DNA of 64,000 nucleotides from contig CADCSX010000006.1 of assembly GCA_902805475.1 (NCBI GenBank), positions 2,914,001-2,978,000 on the forward strand. The letters run 5' to 3'. Source of the DNA: Entonaema liquescens (Eukaryota; Ascomycota; Sordariomycetes; Xylariales; Xylariaceae). The position numbers were made by a program, and so were the translations under genes. How positions within the stretch are numbered: the stretch's first letter is position 1; the number at the start of each line of letters is the position of its first letter. The notes below the pieces were generated by a model. It did not search any database, was not told the origin of the DNA, and saw only the letters and a program-made list of their open reading frames with translations. Below, piece by piece: positions 48,082 to 59,756 of the stretch.

Positions 48082-48417
48082 GTGGCGCTGTTCAAGGTGC
48101 TTGGCCGCATCGTCGAACCAAAACTTCCGGCAGTAGAAATAATACCCCGGCTATACGGCAGCGTATTAGGTGACCCGTTTGTTTCCTATGCACGCACGCC
48201 ACACGGATTCCAAGACTCTTGGTCTCTTGGTCTTCTAGGCAGTATGCTTAGCTACAACGCAATCGCATTGCGAAAGCGTGACTACAAGCATGTTAATCCT
48301 TGGCCTACTATCGCGACCGCGATCCAAGGACTCGGAATGGCTTTTGAAACTTATAATATGCCAAGAGATCTAATCAAGACTATAGACTTTATAAACTTAT
48401 GCCTTATACTCGCGTAA
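48082..48417 (+). CDS. Possible membrane-protein fragment or unspliced exon
   Basis: Open frame of 111 codons that begins only at a GTG; a TAA lies 9 codons upstream, so it would need an upstream exon or be a remnant. The translation looks protein-like: LFKVLGRIVEPKLPAVEII, then two hydrophobic segments (SWSLGLLGSMLSYNAIAL and PWPTIATAIQGLGMAFET) and an end rich in Leu/Ile. A possible intron (donor GTACGT near 48030, acceptors between 48053 and 48070) could bring in a short upstream exon, but I found no frame-consistent start. I recognise no family. Confidence 0.3.
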   Translation: MALFKVLGRIVEPKLPAVEIIPRLYGSVLGDPFVSYARTPHGFQDSWSLGLLGSMLSYNAIALRKRDYKHVNPWPTIATAIQGLGMAFETYNMPRDLIKTIDFINLCLILA

Positions 48418-49437
48418 AGTTGCCCGAGATGTGCATATTACAATCTGTAGACCTGATATATCTAAGATATCATATCTAGTTACCACGACAGAACCGCAAC
48501 CAGGTGCAGAAAAGACCATTGGCACAGTAACTACCTAGGTACCTGGTAGATAGAATAGAATCACCCCCTGGATTTGCTATTTCTAGAGATCCTCACAGGG
48601 AAGTGTTGAATGAAGCTCATGGTGTGTGAAGTCCCATCGAATATAAATCCATTCATCGACTATAATTCTAGTATAATCACAATGTAGGTGCGTGACGGCG
48701 AAGCTAACCGCTGAACAATCACCATCTCTTGGCACTGATTGGCTCGCCGAACGAACCAGACTAGGTAGATCACGAATCTTCTGTTTCTATTTTAGAAGAT
48801 ATCCCGTCCCATATACGTGCTCCAGCGTCCCACATACAGCCATCTACCCCGCGTCTCTATATCACTTCCTGGACGGCACTGTCACCCACAGCTATGATCG
48901 ACTGCTAACAATGGCATACAGTTGCATTTAGCCACGAAATGGCGCCTAATCCCGTCTCTCAGATTCGCCTGTGCGAGTCGTTGCATAGCAGTGAAAGACG
49001 GGAGACGGTTTTCACTTCCCCTGAAGCCCGGATCGCACCCTGGGTCCCCTCGTATGGTCCCTGAAGCATGACCTATGCTGTGTTTCCTCACACTGCTGTT
49101 TACATGAGCAGGAAAAGGAGGGCGATATTCAAAGAGAGTCTCTATGATACCGACAGAGTGGCGAGAATGTGCCGAAGGGGGGTGTGATCGCTACGGAAGT
49201 GATAGGTTCTTTGAGTTGAGGAGGTTGTTGTCTCCATGGTTGAGTATCTTCATGGAACCTTCTGTTTACGGAAGTCTCACCCTGTGAAGTGTATTGATTG
49301 GAGAAGTAATGTATACTTAAGGGACTACTTCTATAGAGATTTGAGTTTAAAGTCTATATTAATATCTATGGTGAGGTCAGCCGCATTAATCTGAAGGCAT
49401 AATCCATCAGTTTCAGTCTTTCTAATTATCTTTAATC
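48418..49437. other. Intergenic, SulP promoter side
   Basis: 1.0 kb with no supported gene. An ACTACCTAGGTACCTGGTAG palindrome-like repeat lies at 48529-48550. Confidence 0.5.
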
Positions 49438-51615
49438 ATGGAAAGACAAGCCACAGCTGTCAAGAACGCCGTTAAGGAGGAGTTCCGAACGGATGTTACC
49501 CTCAACCGAGTAGCGAAGTTTGCCCGCACTGCCCCTAAGCACTTACCTTCGGCTTCTAAACAGTATCTCGCCGATAAGCTTCCTATTCTCCAGTGGCTGC
49601 CACGATATTCCCCGTCATGGCTCCTCCAAGACTTCATGGCTGGACTCACGATCGGCGTCCTGCTCATTCCTCAAGGCTTAGCATACGCTAAGATTGCAAC
49701 AATTCCGATCGAGAATGGACTCTACTCCTGTTGGGTACCTGCTGCCGTGATGGTGTTTATGGGCACATCGAAGGGTGAGAGGTTCTCCAACTTGTAACCA
49801 CACACAGAAATATAGAGAAAGGACACTAACATACAAGCGCAGATTTGTCATCGGGACCAACCTCGATATTGGGCCTACTTACCGCAGAAATCATCCGCGA
49901 TTTGCAAAACGAGTACTCCCGCGCCGATATCTCATCGGCCGTCGCCATGATGGTAGGCATATGGTCTCTCCTTATAGGTTTGCTCGGACTCGGTTTCCTT
50001 CTCGACTACGTCTCGATCCCTGTTTTAACTGGATTCATCTCGGCGACGGCCTTCGTCATCGGCATGGGCCAAGTCGGCTCCCTAGTCGGACTTAGCAATG
50101 TACCAGATGGTGCCTTCAACCAACTCGCCAACATCCTAAGACGTCTCCCACACTGGGACGGGCCGACTTGTGGAATTGGTTTTGGGACAGTAGTTGTCTT
50201 GCTGGCCCTCGAAAAGATAGGTAAGAAATGGGGAAATAGGCACTTTGTTATTAGATATATATCGAGCAGCAGGGCGATCATTGTGATGGTGATCTTCACC
50301 CTAATCTCATACCTCGTCAACAAAGATCGTGACGACTATCTCTGGAGTATTAGCGAAGTCGACACCCACGGGATTCAGCATCCGAAAGCCCCAGATGCCG
50401 GTCTACTCGCAAAGGTCGCAGCTCGTTCCATTGCCCCTCTAGTCGCATGTACCCTCGAACATCAAGCTGTTGGAAAGGCATTCGCCCGCCGGAACCATTA
50501 TGCTATCGACCAGACCCAGGAGTTCAACTACCTCGGCGTCACTAACATCGTCAACTCGTTCTTTGGCGCAATGCCTGTCGGTGGAGCTATATCAAGAACA
50601 GCCGTGAACTCGGAGTGTCACGTCAGAAGCCCCCTGAACGGTGTCGTTACCGCGGGCTTCATCATCCTTACACTTTACGTGTTCTCACCGGCTCTGTACT
50701 GGTTACCCAAGTCAACCTTGGCTGCTATCATCGTAAGTCCGCCCCTTAATAACCCGAAATCCTATTAGGTATAGTCATTGCTGACTTGGGTAATAGATCA
50801 TGGCCGTCATACACCTCTTCGGACCAGTCTCCCTAATCTGGCGCTACTGGCGCGTCTCCCTGGCCGACTTCATCGCGTGCATGGTCGCCTTTTGGGTGAC
50901 CATCTTCGTGTCGGCGGAAATCGGCATCGGCGCCGCCGCGGGGTGGAGCGTAGCCTGGACGCTCCTCCGCTCGGCCTTCGTCACGCCCTCGATCCACGCG
51001 AGCCAGACGGCCGACAAGTCGGGCACGTTGCAGCCGCTGACGCGCGTGCCGACGCAGATACCGCAGAACGGCGAGACGGAGAACATCGGGGGGCCGGTGA
51101 TCCCCGACGACACGGTGGTCGTCAAGTTCGCCGACGCGCTGTTCTTCCCCAACGCGAACCGCAACAAGATCGCCGCCCTCGAGGCCATCCAGCTCGTGTA
51201 CCCGTCGGTGCAGAACCCGCAGTACAGCGCGGACGCGGAGCGCCTGTGGAGCGTGGCCGCGTCGCAGCGGCTCGAGCGGCTGCGCGCGGCCCGCGGCATC
51301 GTCATGCGCCAGATGCCGTTGGCCGTGGTGATCTGGGACTTCACCATGGTGCCGTTTATAGATTCGACAGGCATAACTGCGCTAGCGGAGCTCAAAGATG
51401 ATATTCGCCGCCAGCTCGGGTTCGGCGTGCAGGTGCGGATGATAGGCTTGACGGAGGGGGTGCGTCGCCGCTTCAGGCGCGCCGGCTGGAAACTCGCGGA
51501 CGCGGATGATTTGCTGGATGGCGATGCGGATGTCGTGTATCCTTCCCTGGAGAGGGCGATTTGGGATGAGCGGGACCGGGATAGCTTAAAGGGGATTACG
51601 GCGGAGAAAGTTTGA
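49438..51615 (+). CDS. SulP-family sulfate transporter with STAS domain
   Basis: Three exons, 49438-49774, 49843-50732 and 50797-51615, 681 residues. Carries sulfate or related anions across a membrane. A soluble N terminus leads to PRYSPSWLLQDFMAGLTIG and LLIPQGLAYAKIA (SulP signature), then GTSKDLSSGPTSILGLLTAE across intron 1, AFVIGMGQVGSLVGL, NSFFGAMPVGGAISRTAVN and PKSTLAAIIIMAVIHLFGP across intron 2. The C-terminal STAS domain (about 500-650) includes VIWDFTMVPFIDSTGITAL. Shorter than the roughly 800-residue CYS-14/SUL1 plasma-membrane permeases, so a different SulP subgroup is likely. The last exon is strikingly GC-rich compared with the first two. Confidence 0.92.
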
Positions 51616-52495
51616 GTTTGATGGGGGCAGGATATGCGATGTTTTTGCGTTTTAGCTTACAGTCACTGTTATATGAGTTTTGTGTGTATAGGAGTGACAA
51701 TTTAGGGGCTGGATATTGATCGCTTATGAAATGAAGCTGTTCTTCGGGGTTTATTTAATCGAAGTTCAATTTCTTCCCCAAAACGATAGAAGAATCCTCT
51801 AAGGAGTGTAATTTGGTTTAAATGTGTCTAATCCGTTTATATTTCTACTAGGTTAATCTGTTTTTGCCCCTGGTTAATATATCACACACCCAGATAGGCC
51901 ATGGAACATTTAATATGACACCTAGTTGAAATACTAAATGATAAGGCATACTCAGGATACTTCTCTCTAAAATGCGGAAGGATTATCGTCCTAATGCTTT
52001 TTTTTTTTTTTTTTTTTTTTCATTGTACATAAAGCTCTTTGCTTTGACCCAAGACGATTCGTTGGTATAAGTCTATGTGAACAACTCAAGGGCGAAAACT
52101 TATGCCTTCCCCCAGGTGTTGGGTTAAATGAGGGAAAAGTCAATCTTTTTACGACCCTTTGATATAGTGAGCTTCTATAGATTTTTTTTTTTTAAAAAAA
52201 GCCACTAATATAAGAACTATTCGGTATTTGTTGAAGAAAATAAGAAATAGCTTAAACGCGCATCCCCTATTGTGTAAGTCGGTAACATTGGGGAGCCAAG
52301 GCGATCCCTAAACGTATTATAGTATAGGATACTCTTGAAAGTAAGATTCAAAGTAAAGAGGAAATTGTAATATTTTGAGTTATGTAAAATCGAACCGTGT
52401 AACTTTTTTGTAGCAGACCTTGGACATACAATTCTAAGGATGAGATCTAATAGTTTATGAGATATTGGGGTATCAGCTTGTCCTTTATAATTATT
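51616..52495. other. Convergent intergenic region with T23 run
   Basis: 880 bp of 3' flanks between the sulfate transporter and MTD1. Holds a 23-base thymine run at 51998-52020 and further T/A runs near 52181-52200. Confidence 0.5.
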
Positions 52496-53656
52496 TTAAC
52501 CATCTACAAATGCCTCACTCTTGGCCTTCTGCGTACTCTCATCGGTGGACCCATCCTTATTAGTTGAAGGGCGGTTTGCAATCAAGCGCTGAGCTGGGGT
52601 TAGAATATTTCAAAATACTTAGCTTGGGCCGTAGATTACTTACCACAAGATTCCTGAGAAGCACTGCAATTGTAACCTTTCCGACCGAAGGTACGTATAT
52701 AGACGCCTTTTCTTTGATAGCTGGACCATCGAAATTTCGGAATGAAGAGAAGTTGATGCAGACGGTTCCATCGCGAATGAGCTCCGTCGGCACCTTGAAT
52801 TTTTCTGCAGGGACACCGCCGATTATGACATCGCTGATGGGTATGCACTGCTCCAAGGTCCAACCCTCTTTGTCTTGGACTTGGTGTCGTGGCTGCTTGA
52901 TACCCTGACCACGAGTGAAGACCTGGACTCCTGTTATATCAACAGAGTACACAGTGGCGCCATCATTGGCAAGCAGAGCAGCCAATGGCCGACCATTGAC
53001 TTCTGAGCGGTTGATGACTGTAATAGTTCTCCCGAAAAGTCGGTTTCCATAGGGTAGAATGGAATTGTAGATCTGAAGATACTCTAAAATCTTAACTACG
53101 GCCAGGGGGGTACAAGGCAGAATAGATTTCTTTAGATTGTGGGGAGGATCCAGGAACCTGACATTGTGATACATGTTGTAGATATGTTTATGGCAGAGAC
53201 CCTCAACATCTTTAGAGAGCGAGACGGTCTCCTGCACGTAGCGGTCGTGAGCTGGATTTCCAGGGAAGATGGGATAGTAGACAATGATTCCATCTACCCT
53301 GCTGTCCTCGTTGGCATTCATTATCTCTTCTTCTAGTTTATCCTTGTCTACTTGACGTAGGTCGAAGGTAAAGCCGCTAAATATCAGTAAGCATTATGCC
53401 CCCAGTGTAAGTGAGCAGAAAGCCCACTGCATCGAGAGCATGCGATATCTTACTTCTCTTCACAAGTCTTCTTTGACCACTCAGCATACTTAACAGCTGC
53501 CGGATCATCGTTGGCAAGGAAGGCGACTAGGGTAGGTTGGCCTTCATTATCTTTCTGAATAGACTTCAGTGTATCTTTAACCTCAGCAAGGAGACCTTTA
53601 GCGATGGTCTCCGCTAATATGACCTTACAGGTCTTTGGTACATCTTGCGCAGACAT
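52496..53656 (-). CDS. MTD1: Methylenetetrahydrofolate dehydrogenase (NAD+), Mtd1 type
   Basis: Three exons, 53656-53454, 53376-52644 and 52588-52496, 342 residues. Oxidises 5,10-methylene-THF to methenyl-THF with NAD+ in the cytosol, feeding one-carbon units to purine synthesis. N-terminal segment AETIAKGLLAEVK and AAVKYAEWSKKTCEE (folate-site lysine), then GFTFDLRQVDKDKLEEE, VDGIIVYYPIFPG, DVEGLCHKH, and the NAD-binding GRTITVINRSEVNGRPLAALL. The last exon is short (RLIANRPSTNKDG...) and uses acceptor AGCTCAG; reading through the intron instead gives a spurious C terminus. Confidence 0.95.
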
Positions 53657-54524
53657 TGTTTGGTAGGAATTAGACTGGACTAAAATCAGCTTGATAAATT
53701 CTCTAAGATGTCAAGAAATTCCTTAAGGATAGTATAACGAATGGGATGTAATCTATATATAATACAGGGGCGCGTGAATTTCGACATACCTGCCCCACTA
53801 CAAGTGCTTGTACATGTAATGCCCTGCGATTTGAATGGAGGAAGCGTCGCGGCTTGTGCAGCTTAAGCAGCTTGTGTAGCGTGTGTAACTTAACGTAAGC
53901 AAAGTAATACGAAGAAATTTTAAGCTTATGGTGAAAGAGGCCTTGTGACAGAGGGGCTGTCAGTAAAAATGGGAAGCCGCAAATCGGACGACTAATTATA
54001 TACTTAAAAGAAGGGGATGGGGAATGAGCGACTAAATGTAGATTAACAGATCTCATCACCAAACATCCGGTAGTCGCTATCGACTGAGAAGCCAAGTTTT
54101 TTTTTTTTTTTTTTTTTTTGGTCCTTTCGCTGAAACCCCCACCACGCTAGCGGATGTGACTCGTGTGAAAAGTCCCTGAAAAAATTGATTGCCCTCTTAC
54201 TTCTTATGGGAATTGGCCCTAAATCGGCAACTAGGTACCCAAGCAATCTAGCCGGATCATCGTGTAGCCGCGGGGCATTTCGTCATTCAGATTATATGTA
54301 GGTACAACCTCAGTATTATTATGTACATAGGTATTTTAAGGTGTTAACAAAGTACTGAGTTACTTACTTTGATATTCTACCTAACTCCTAAGACAGCGCA
54401 TAATCAATATTCACCGCATTTTATAATAGGTCATTCATTCCAGGGGTAACTGCCAAAGAAGAAGTGCACCAACAGACGTCTGTTCGACAAAGTCGAATAA
54501 CGTTGTCTTGTTCCACCGCAAAAA
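53657..54524. other. Divergent promoter region (MTD1 / MMS19) with T23 run
   Basis: 868 bp between opposed start codons, with a 23-base T run at 54097-54119 and TAGGTA motifs near 54298-54335. No gene seen. Confidence 0.5.
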
Positions 54525-57500
54525 ATGGCGGCCGTCAAGTTTGACGATCTCGCTCTGCAGTATGTTCTCACAGATGAGAACGATCAGGAACAAGCAATAG
54601 CGGAGAAAGCGGCCATAGGTAAGTTTTCCTATAACATGACTGAAAAATAAGAAATGACTTGCCAACACCATCTCCAAAGGAATCCAAGAGTCTACCAACA
54701 GTAGAATATCCGTCGGCCAGTGGGTCGCTTCTATAAATCGTTGGATTCAACCAGGCGATGATCCGAGTGATGATAACTTCATTGCCCGAGCAAAGGCACT
54801 AGACTTCCTAGCTAGCACCCTCGGGGTCCTCAAGAAGCAAGATGTACCACTGAAAGCTGACCAAGTTAAGCTCTTGGTAACTTTCTTCGGCTCCCTCTTT
54901 TCGAGTGATCATCGAGCTGGTGTTACAGCTTCTGCAAAAGCGTTGAAACATCTTGTTAGCATGAAGTCATTCCAACCTACTCTAGGAGATGATATAATTA
55001 CCAACGTCTGTAAATTGGGTGATGATTTCAAATTACAAACGCCAGCGACGCGCCTAGAGCTCTATGAATTATTCCTTGAGCTCCTCAAAGATCCTGCCGT
55101 GGTCAATGATCTTGAATATCGCCACGGAAATACGTGCGGATTTATAACCAGTCTCCTAGACCTGTGCAGGAACGAAAGGGATCCGCTGAATTTAATGAAG
55201 TGGTTTGAGACTCTGAAAGTATTTCTACAGAACTTCTCACCCTCAGAAGATATTACGTTAGAGGTCTTCAAAACCTTCTCAGCTTATTTCCCCATTTCTC
55301 TGCGCTCGTCAGCTGCGCCGTCGGGTATTACTGCTGATGACCTGAAGGGCGCCGTCCGGTCATGCTTTGCCGCCCATTACCGCCTGGCCAACCATGCGAT
55401 ACCATATCTTATTAACAAGCTTGATCAGGGGGACGCGGTGACTGTTGCTGTAAAAGTCGACATCCTGCAGACGCTTGATGCATGCTTAGTACAATATGAG
55501 CATCCCAAGCAGAGTGTTGTTCCGTTTGTCGATCAGGTATGGAGCTCGCTTAAATACGAGGTTCGAAACGGCGAGATCGCGGATACCATTAAAGCAACTC
55601 TAAAGGTCATACGATCCCTCACCACACGGCTTGATGAGGATGAGCTTCGGTCGTTCTTGTCAAGCGCCTGGAGGGACCTTGTTGAAGATTTATCTAGTCC
55701 AACCTACACGGCTCAGGCTGGTAGACTTTTGGTCGCAATTTCTGGAGCTGGCTTCCAGTCTTTTTCGAGCATCACTCCCCAAGCCATATCCCACATCAAA
55801 TCCACGCTTAAACACACCCAATCTACGTCGCATAAACAAGAGCTAGTGGCATTAATTAACTCGGTTCTCACCATACGATCGCACGTGGTTGATACACTGA
55901 AGGATGACTCTAGTACCGATGGGAATCTGGGCCTACTAAATGACGAATTATTCGGCGACTCGCTCTTTTCTGAAGTCTACGCACCTCTATGGGAAGAAGC
56001 TTCGAGTGTTCAGGTAACAGAGCAAGTGGGTATCTTTAAGAAGATCTTAGAAGGGCTTGCTGTTCTTGTAGGACAGCGATCCAGTGATACTGGTCCTTCC
56101 CGCCAGCTATGTTCTCCTCCCACTTGCGAGACGATTTTTAATTGGCTTGCAAACCCGTCTATTATATATCCGCTGGAAGGCAAACAATTCAATGAAACTA
56201 ATAGCGAGGTAAATCAAGACATTCGCGATGCCGCTGTCGCAGCGCTGAAGGAAGCTGTACCTCTATACCCCCCTGCATTTCAACTTCTTCTACAACAATA
56301 CCTATCATCACTCAAGGTAGCGTACCAGCAACAGCTCGCTCTCCACGAGCTTCCATTGGAGATTAAACTAGTTGCTAGTACTCTATGTGAAGTTGGTGGC
56401 TCAAGTTTACTTGGGAACTCGTCATTATTATCAAACTCTTTCTCCTTAATCAATACCTTACTTGAGGGCTTATCATGGGCGCTGTCAGTGCAGGCACCAA
56501 TAAGATATTGGACTGCTCTCACCTGTTCCATTCACTTTACTATCATAGAGTTTATGAATTCAACTTCAAAGCAGACACTCAAGCCCTCACAACCAAATCT
56601 TCACAGCATTACCAAAGAATGGTACATTCAATTTACCAAAAACATCGAAACTGCTGGGGCTCCTCGGCTCGACCTAAACAAGCCTGGGAGTCCTGAATTG
56701 ACAACCAAGGCACTCGAGGGACCAGAGATAGAGGGAATAGATATCCACAAGCAACTGCTGGCATATTCTCTCTTCGTTGTGGAGCAACTATACCGTCGTT
56801 TCACCACCATCCAGTACCAGAGAGACGAGAGCAATAGTAAAGCACCCCAAATAGGACTCAGCAATGATTTCAAGGGACGACATGATCCTAATATCGAACA
56901 AGATATATGTCTTCATCAGCTTGGTCTTCTAGCTACGTCTGTTGTTCGGGCCTTAGATGAGGATGAGCAGAAGGCTCTAGATTTGAGCAAGGATGCATTT
57001 ATTCTCTTCCATCGCATTGATTCCATCAATGCTGATACCCCAAGACATTTACACCTGGGGACTATTGGAATGAGTCCCTTGGACGAATTCCGTACGGCAC
57101 CTTTATCGATGGGTATACTTCAAGGCCTTCATCCTGGTGTGATGAATATCGAGGTGGGAAAAGGAGTATTCGATTTATACTAATAATGACTAACTGGTTT
57201 AATAGTATCATACCAATGCGATGAAGAGTATTTGCACTGTTCTGACTAGCGTCCCGTCACCATGCTCAGATACGACAAGGGCCGCATTAGATATTACTCT
57301 TACGATATTAACCAATAAGCTCCGATTGGAAGACGAACACCATAGTAAAGAAAAACTAGAAATTCAGCAAAGCTTGATCGACGCCTTAACAACTATTCAG
57401 GGTCAGGATTCGGAATCCGGTGTTCGAGTCTTCCGTAGCATTCTCCATTTCTTAGCCGGCGATGTAGCACGGTTCAGGAGCACCCCTGATACGCATAATG

Positions 57501-58207
57501 CATTACTGAAGACGGTGTGTGATAAAGCGCCCGCAGAACCTACAATCGGCCGCCAGTTAGCCAGGAACTTTGAAGTGCTCGTCAGCCCCAAGGAGTGCTT
57601 AGAGAAAGAAAACCACGCCATTCGAAAGAGACTAAGCGGCGAATGGCTGTACTTTAAAGCCGTCCAGCCTTATTTGAAGGACTGCTTCCCTAACTCGGGC
57701 GTGGACGAGACTGTTACTGTTAATCGTGCTGTAATGGTGTTCGCGATCTTGAAGCACCTAAAGTACGAGCAGTACGCTAGCGACATCGAGCAGATAGTAC
57801 GTATCGGTATCCGGTCCCTATCTACTTTTAATACCGGAGTAGAAATGGAGTCCTGTCTCAATGTCCTTCTACAAGTACTCGAGAAGGCGCCGAACACGCT
57901 CAAAGAGCACCTTGCTGGTCTCATCTCAGGGATGATCATGGTTTACGAGACGGCTAGAAAGGGTACCAAAACTCCAGGGCCCAAGGACGATACTACGGAT
58001 ATCCAAACACAAGGAAAGGAACGAGTCTTGTGCCGGAAATTCGCGCTAGAATTCTTCCAGGAATTACCGAACTCGTACGAATCTCAGTATCTTGTGCCTT
58101 ACCGCCAACACCTGCTCCGCCCTCTATCAGCAGCTTGCGGAGACTCGGTTAGAGAGATTCGCAGAACAGCATTGGGGGCAAGGAAGGCCTGGGAAGCGCT
58201 TGCTTAG
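54525..58207 (+). CDS. MET18: MMS19 homologue (cytosolic Fe-S targeting, DNA repair/TFIIH)
   Basis: Three exons, 54525-54618, 54680-57153 and 57206-58207, 1189 residues. In the cytosolic iron-sulfur targeting complex MMS19 delivers clusters to DNA polymerases, helicases such as XPD, and primase, which links it to excision repair and transcription. The N-terminal MMS19 domain is visible in FIARAKALDFLASTLGVL, LLVTFFGSLFSSDHRAGV, ALKHLV and YRHGNTCGFITSLLDLCRNE with VQYEHPKQSV-type repeats. The rest is helical HEAT-like repeats to the C-terminal RKAWEAL. The first exon (MAAVKFDDLALQYVLTDEND) was found by hand. Intron 2 (GTGGGA...AATAG) joins MNIE to YHTNAMKSICTVL. The symbol follows yeast. Confidence 0.92.
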
Positions 58208-58532
58208 AGATCTGCTGCTGAGCATTTGTTGGACTATCCACTAAAATAGTATAGCACTCTACCTGCTACATTTAGATAGAGACTGTCCCCTCTAGGTGGT
58301 AACTACCTACCTAACTAATAACATGGGAAGCACCCAAAATATATGCGATGATTATTGAAGGCTACATCCAGGCTTGTTTCAGTAGTTAAGCAGTGTTCAC
58401 ATCAGAGTGGACTGGCAGATAAATCTGCTACAAGTGGCACGAAGGTATTCATAGACAAAGTAGCAGAAGAAATGGTTTTATATTTCGACGCATGAAGCTA
58501 TTCGTTTATTTACTAACTAGTGTGCTATCAGA
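58208..58532. other. Convergent intergenic region
   Basis: 325 bp of 3' flanks between MMS19 and SPC2. Nothing else seen. Confidence 0.5.
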
Positions 58533-59329
58533 CTACGCCTTTCTGCGCTTCGACTTTTTGCTGGTTGACGCGGCCTCGGCACCAGTAGACGCAGACTGAG
58601 AAGCCGCAATAGCATCTAGAACATCCGCATCGGCGCTTAGGAAATCTGGCACTGGTGCGGTAGCTTGGACTCGCTTGGGATCTGCCTTCGCGATTAATGG
58701 CACGGCCGTGGCGAAGATGGTCTGGAAGGGTCGTGCAATGAAGTGGCCTTGCACGTCGAACCACTCCGTAAACGACCGGGCGAGCTCAATGGTTTCCGGC
58801 GTGCCGTTATTAGGCGTGACGGTGATCTGGACGTTGTATATTGGGACGTTCTTCTTAGTTGAGGTCGAGATTGAGATCTATATTTTTTTTCTTGGTTAGT
58901 CGACGCTCTATCACCACTTCGAGGTAATGTAGAGCATACCTTTGACCCGTCCGGCGCAACGCCCTGGTATATAGTCCCCTTCTCCACAAAGCTGATCCAG
59001 AACGTCAAGATACCGTTCAGCAGGGCGTAGACGGCGACCGCAGCGGCCGTGTAGTACTTGGTAGCCTCAAAGCCGAGCTTATAGTCCCAGGCGAAGCAAG
59101 CGGCAGCGATAGCAAAGGCACCGTACCCAAGAGCGAGCCGCGTGTCGATTAGCCGGTGGTCCTGCTTGAACTTGAGCGAGTTCAGGTAGTTGGGAATCGC
59201 ATCGTCGGACGTGTTCTTCAGGTCTGCGTGTAAGTGTTAGCTACCTAGGCTGGATTTGTTAAAATAAGAGGACAGCAATGGCACAATACCCGCGAGGTTG
59301 TGAACGGCGATTCGTTCCTGAGAGGCCAT
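58533..59329 (-). CDS. SPC2: Signal peptidase complex subunit 2 (Spc2/SPCS2)
   Basis: Three exons, 59329-59290, 59223-58940 and 58877-58533, 222 residues. Non-catalytic ER subunit of the signal peptidase, which removes signal peptides during import. Exon 1 gives MASQERIAVHNLA; exon 2 contains DLKNTSDDAIPNYL, LKFKQDHRLIDTRLALGYGA, and two membrane segments (FAIAAACFAWDYKL and AAVAVYALLNGILTFWISFVE); exon 3 carries the lumenal/cytosolic tail with GHFIARPFQTIF and a basic Lys/Arg end (KKSKRRKA). Residue order and length match the family. It sits head to head with EMC3. Confidence 0.92.
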
Positions 59330-59756
59330 TGTCAAGCTCAATCCTCTATCCTAGTGCTCGGAGAGAAGCTTGTAAAATATATTTGCACTCGGATCGTTGG
59401 CTAGTAGTGAATACCTAGATATCTAAGATATCGAGTGAAGGAGACGATAGGTGGCCTTCTTAGTTGAATGTCTGTCTTAGTCGAGTGTCAGCTTGGAGAG
59501 GTACAAGATACTTTGTAGTGTACCAAGGTACCGAATACTGGTATCTTGCATAAGTGGTTTTTGGATGTGGGGCGCTTTAAAGTTCGGCCCTGTACCGAGC
59601 TAGTACAACGTCAATGGAACTCTACATCTTAGTTTAATATGTCCATATTGCATAATATCTATCATAATCAATGCCGACTTGAGCTTCAACCACCATCCAG
59701 TGTGCAACGGTTTTAACAGGAACCTACTGGTAGATCTCAGCAATAAGCTCTTCATC
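59330..59756. promoter_or_regulatory. Short bidirectional promoter, SPC2 / EMC3
   Basis: 427 bp separate the opposed start codons of two ER-membrane machinery genes. No specific factor site is claimed. Both promoters must lie in this stretch. Confidence 0.6.

Noticed and set aside
50778..51401. 207-codon Arg-rich plus-strand frame in the sulfate transporter
   Set aside because: Out-of-frame shadow of the GC-rich last exon encoding the STAS domain.
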